The notes under the pieces: generated by a model
What the model was told of the DNA's origin: nothing
The model's input: the letters and a program-made list of their open reading frames with translations, nothing else
Databases searched by the model: none
Shown here: one piece after another, positions 31,585 through 31,606 of the stretch
How the letters are laid out: each line of letters opens with the position of its first letter
Position numbering within the stretch: the first letter of the stretch is position 1
Assembly (NCBI GenBank): GCA_934293835.1
Contig: CAKQZO010000005.1
Coordinates: 1 to 31,606, forward strand
DNA from: an uncultured Lacticaseibacillus sp.
Lineage (GTDB): Bacteria; Bacillota; Bacilli; Lactobacillales; Lactobacillaceae
Direction of reading: 5' to 3'
Length of the DNA stretch: 31,606 nucleotides
Program-made: the position numbers and the translations under genes

Positions 31585-31606
31585 TTGTCATCGCCTGCTT
31601 CCGGAT

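Noticed and set aside
1..31606. tRNA, rRNA or complete insertion sequence
   Set aside because: No tRNA T-loop motif in a cloverleaf context, no rRNA-like stretch and no intact transposase were seen on either strand.

Overview
The window looks like chromosomal DNA of a GC-rich Lactobacillaceae member (Lacticaseibacillus- or Schleiferilactobacillus-like; the genus is inferred). The reasons are AGGAGG-type ribosome binding sites, many GTG/TTG starts, vegetative TTGACA/TATAAT promoters, cre-like and SOS-box-like sites, and the gene families present: YtrA-type GntR, ROK kinase, RpiR, SSS sialate transporter, YxeA and NrdI. No rRNA, tRNA, prophage or CRISPR array was seen. The only mobile DNA is a transposase fragment at the extreme left.

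Layout. 1-304: remnant of an ISL3-like transposase abutting a broken membrane-protein gene. 340-3915 (minus): thiamine-precursor salvage operon thiM-thiD-cytX-thiE behind a TPP riboswitch. 4011-4026: parS-like site. 4068-6788 (minus): GntR(YtrA)-ABC ATPase-two membrane proteins, with a strong promoter and an inverted-repeat operator. 6849-8439 (plus): deoC and a HutC-type GntR regulator behind a perfect palindromic operator. 8434-8966 (minus): O6-methylguanine-DNA methyltransferase with an SOS-box-like promoter element. 9002-10093 (plus): fructosamine-kinase-like gene, then a hairpin-rich stretch ending in a terminator. 10101-11514 (minus): DHA2-type MFS exporter.

11588-18778 is a sialic-acid catabolic locus. 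On the minus strand it has a ROK kinase (NanK-like), a TIM-barrel isomerase/epimerase, a Na+/H+ antiporter, an SSS symporter and an RpiR regulator. Divergent nanA-nanE lie on the plus strand. Import, lyase, kinase and epimerase would take N-acetylneuraminate to GlcNAc-6-P. The antiporter may restore the Na+ gradient the symporter spends. nanA carries an apparent one-base frameshift in an A7 run just after its ribosome-bound start.

18844-20875: AlkD-type DNA glycosylase and an exported/anchored metallophosphoesterase whose start codon lies inside a second parS-like palindrome. 21104-23567: divergent S-methylmethionine permease/homocysteine methyltransferase pair (mmuP/mmuM). 23576-24529: YxeA-like protein and an unknown small protein. 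24561-27694: MocR-type PdxR lacking the PLP-binding lysine, divergent from pdxS-pdxT (vitamin B6 synthesis). 27696-29622: membrane GGDEF protein with a degenerate EAL domain. 29766-30383: XRE regulator with membrane segments. 30525-31100: a gene-free stretch of nested hairpins and two 125-bp tandem repeats, lying between the nrdI stop codon and a minus-strand terminator. 31099-31584: nrdI. The repeat/hairpin block is the best candidate here for something undescribed.
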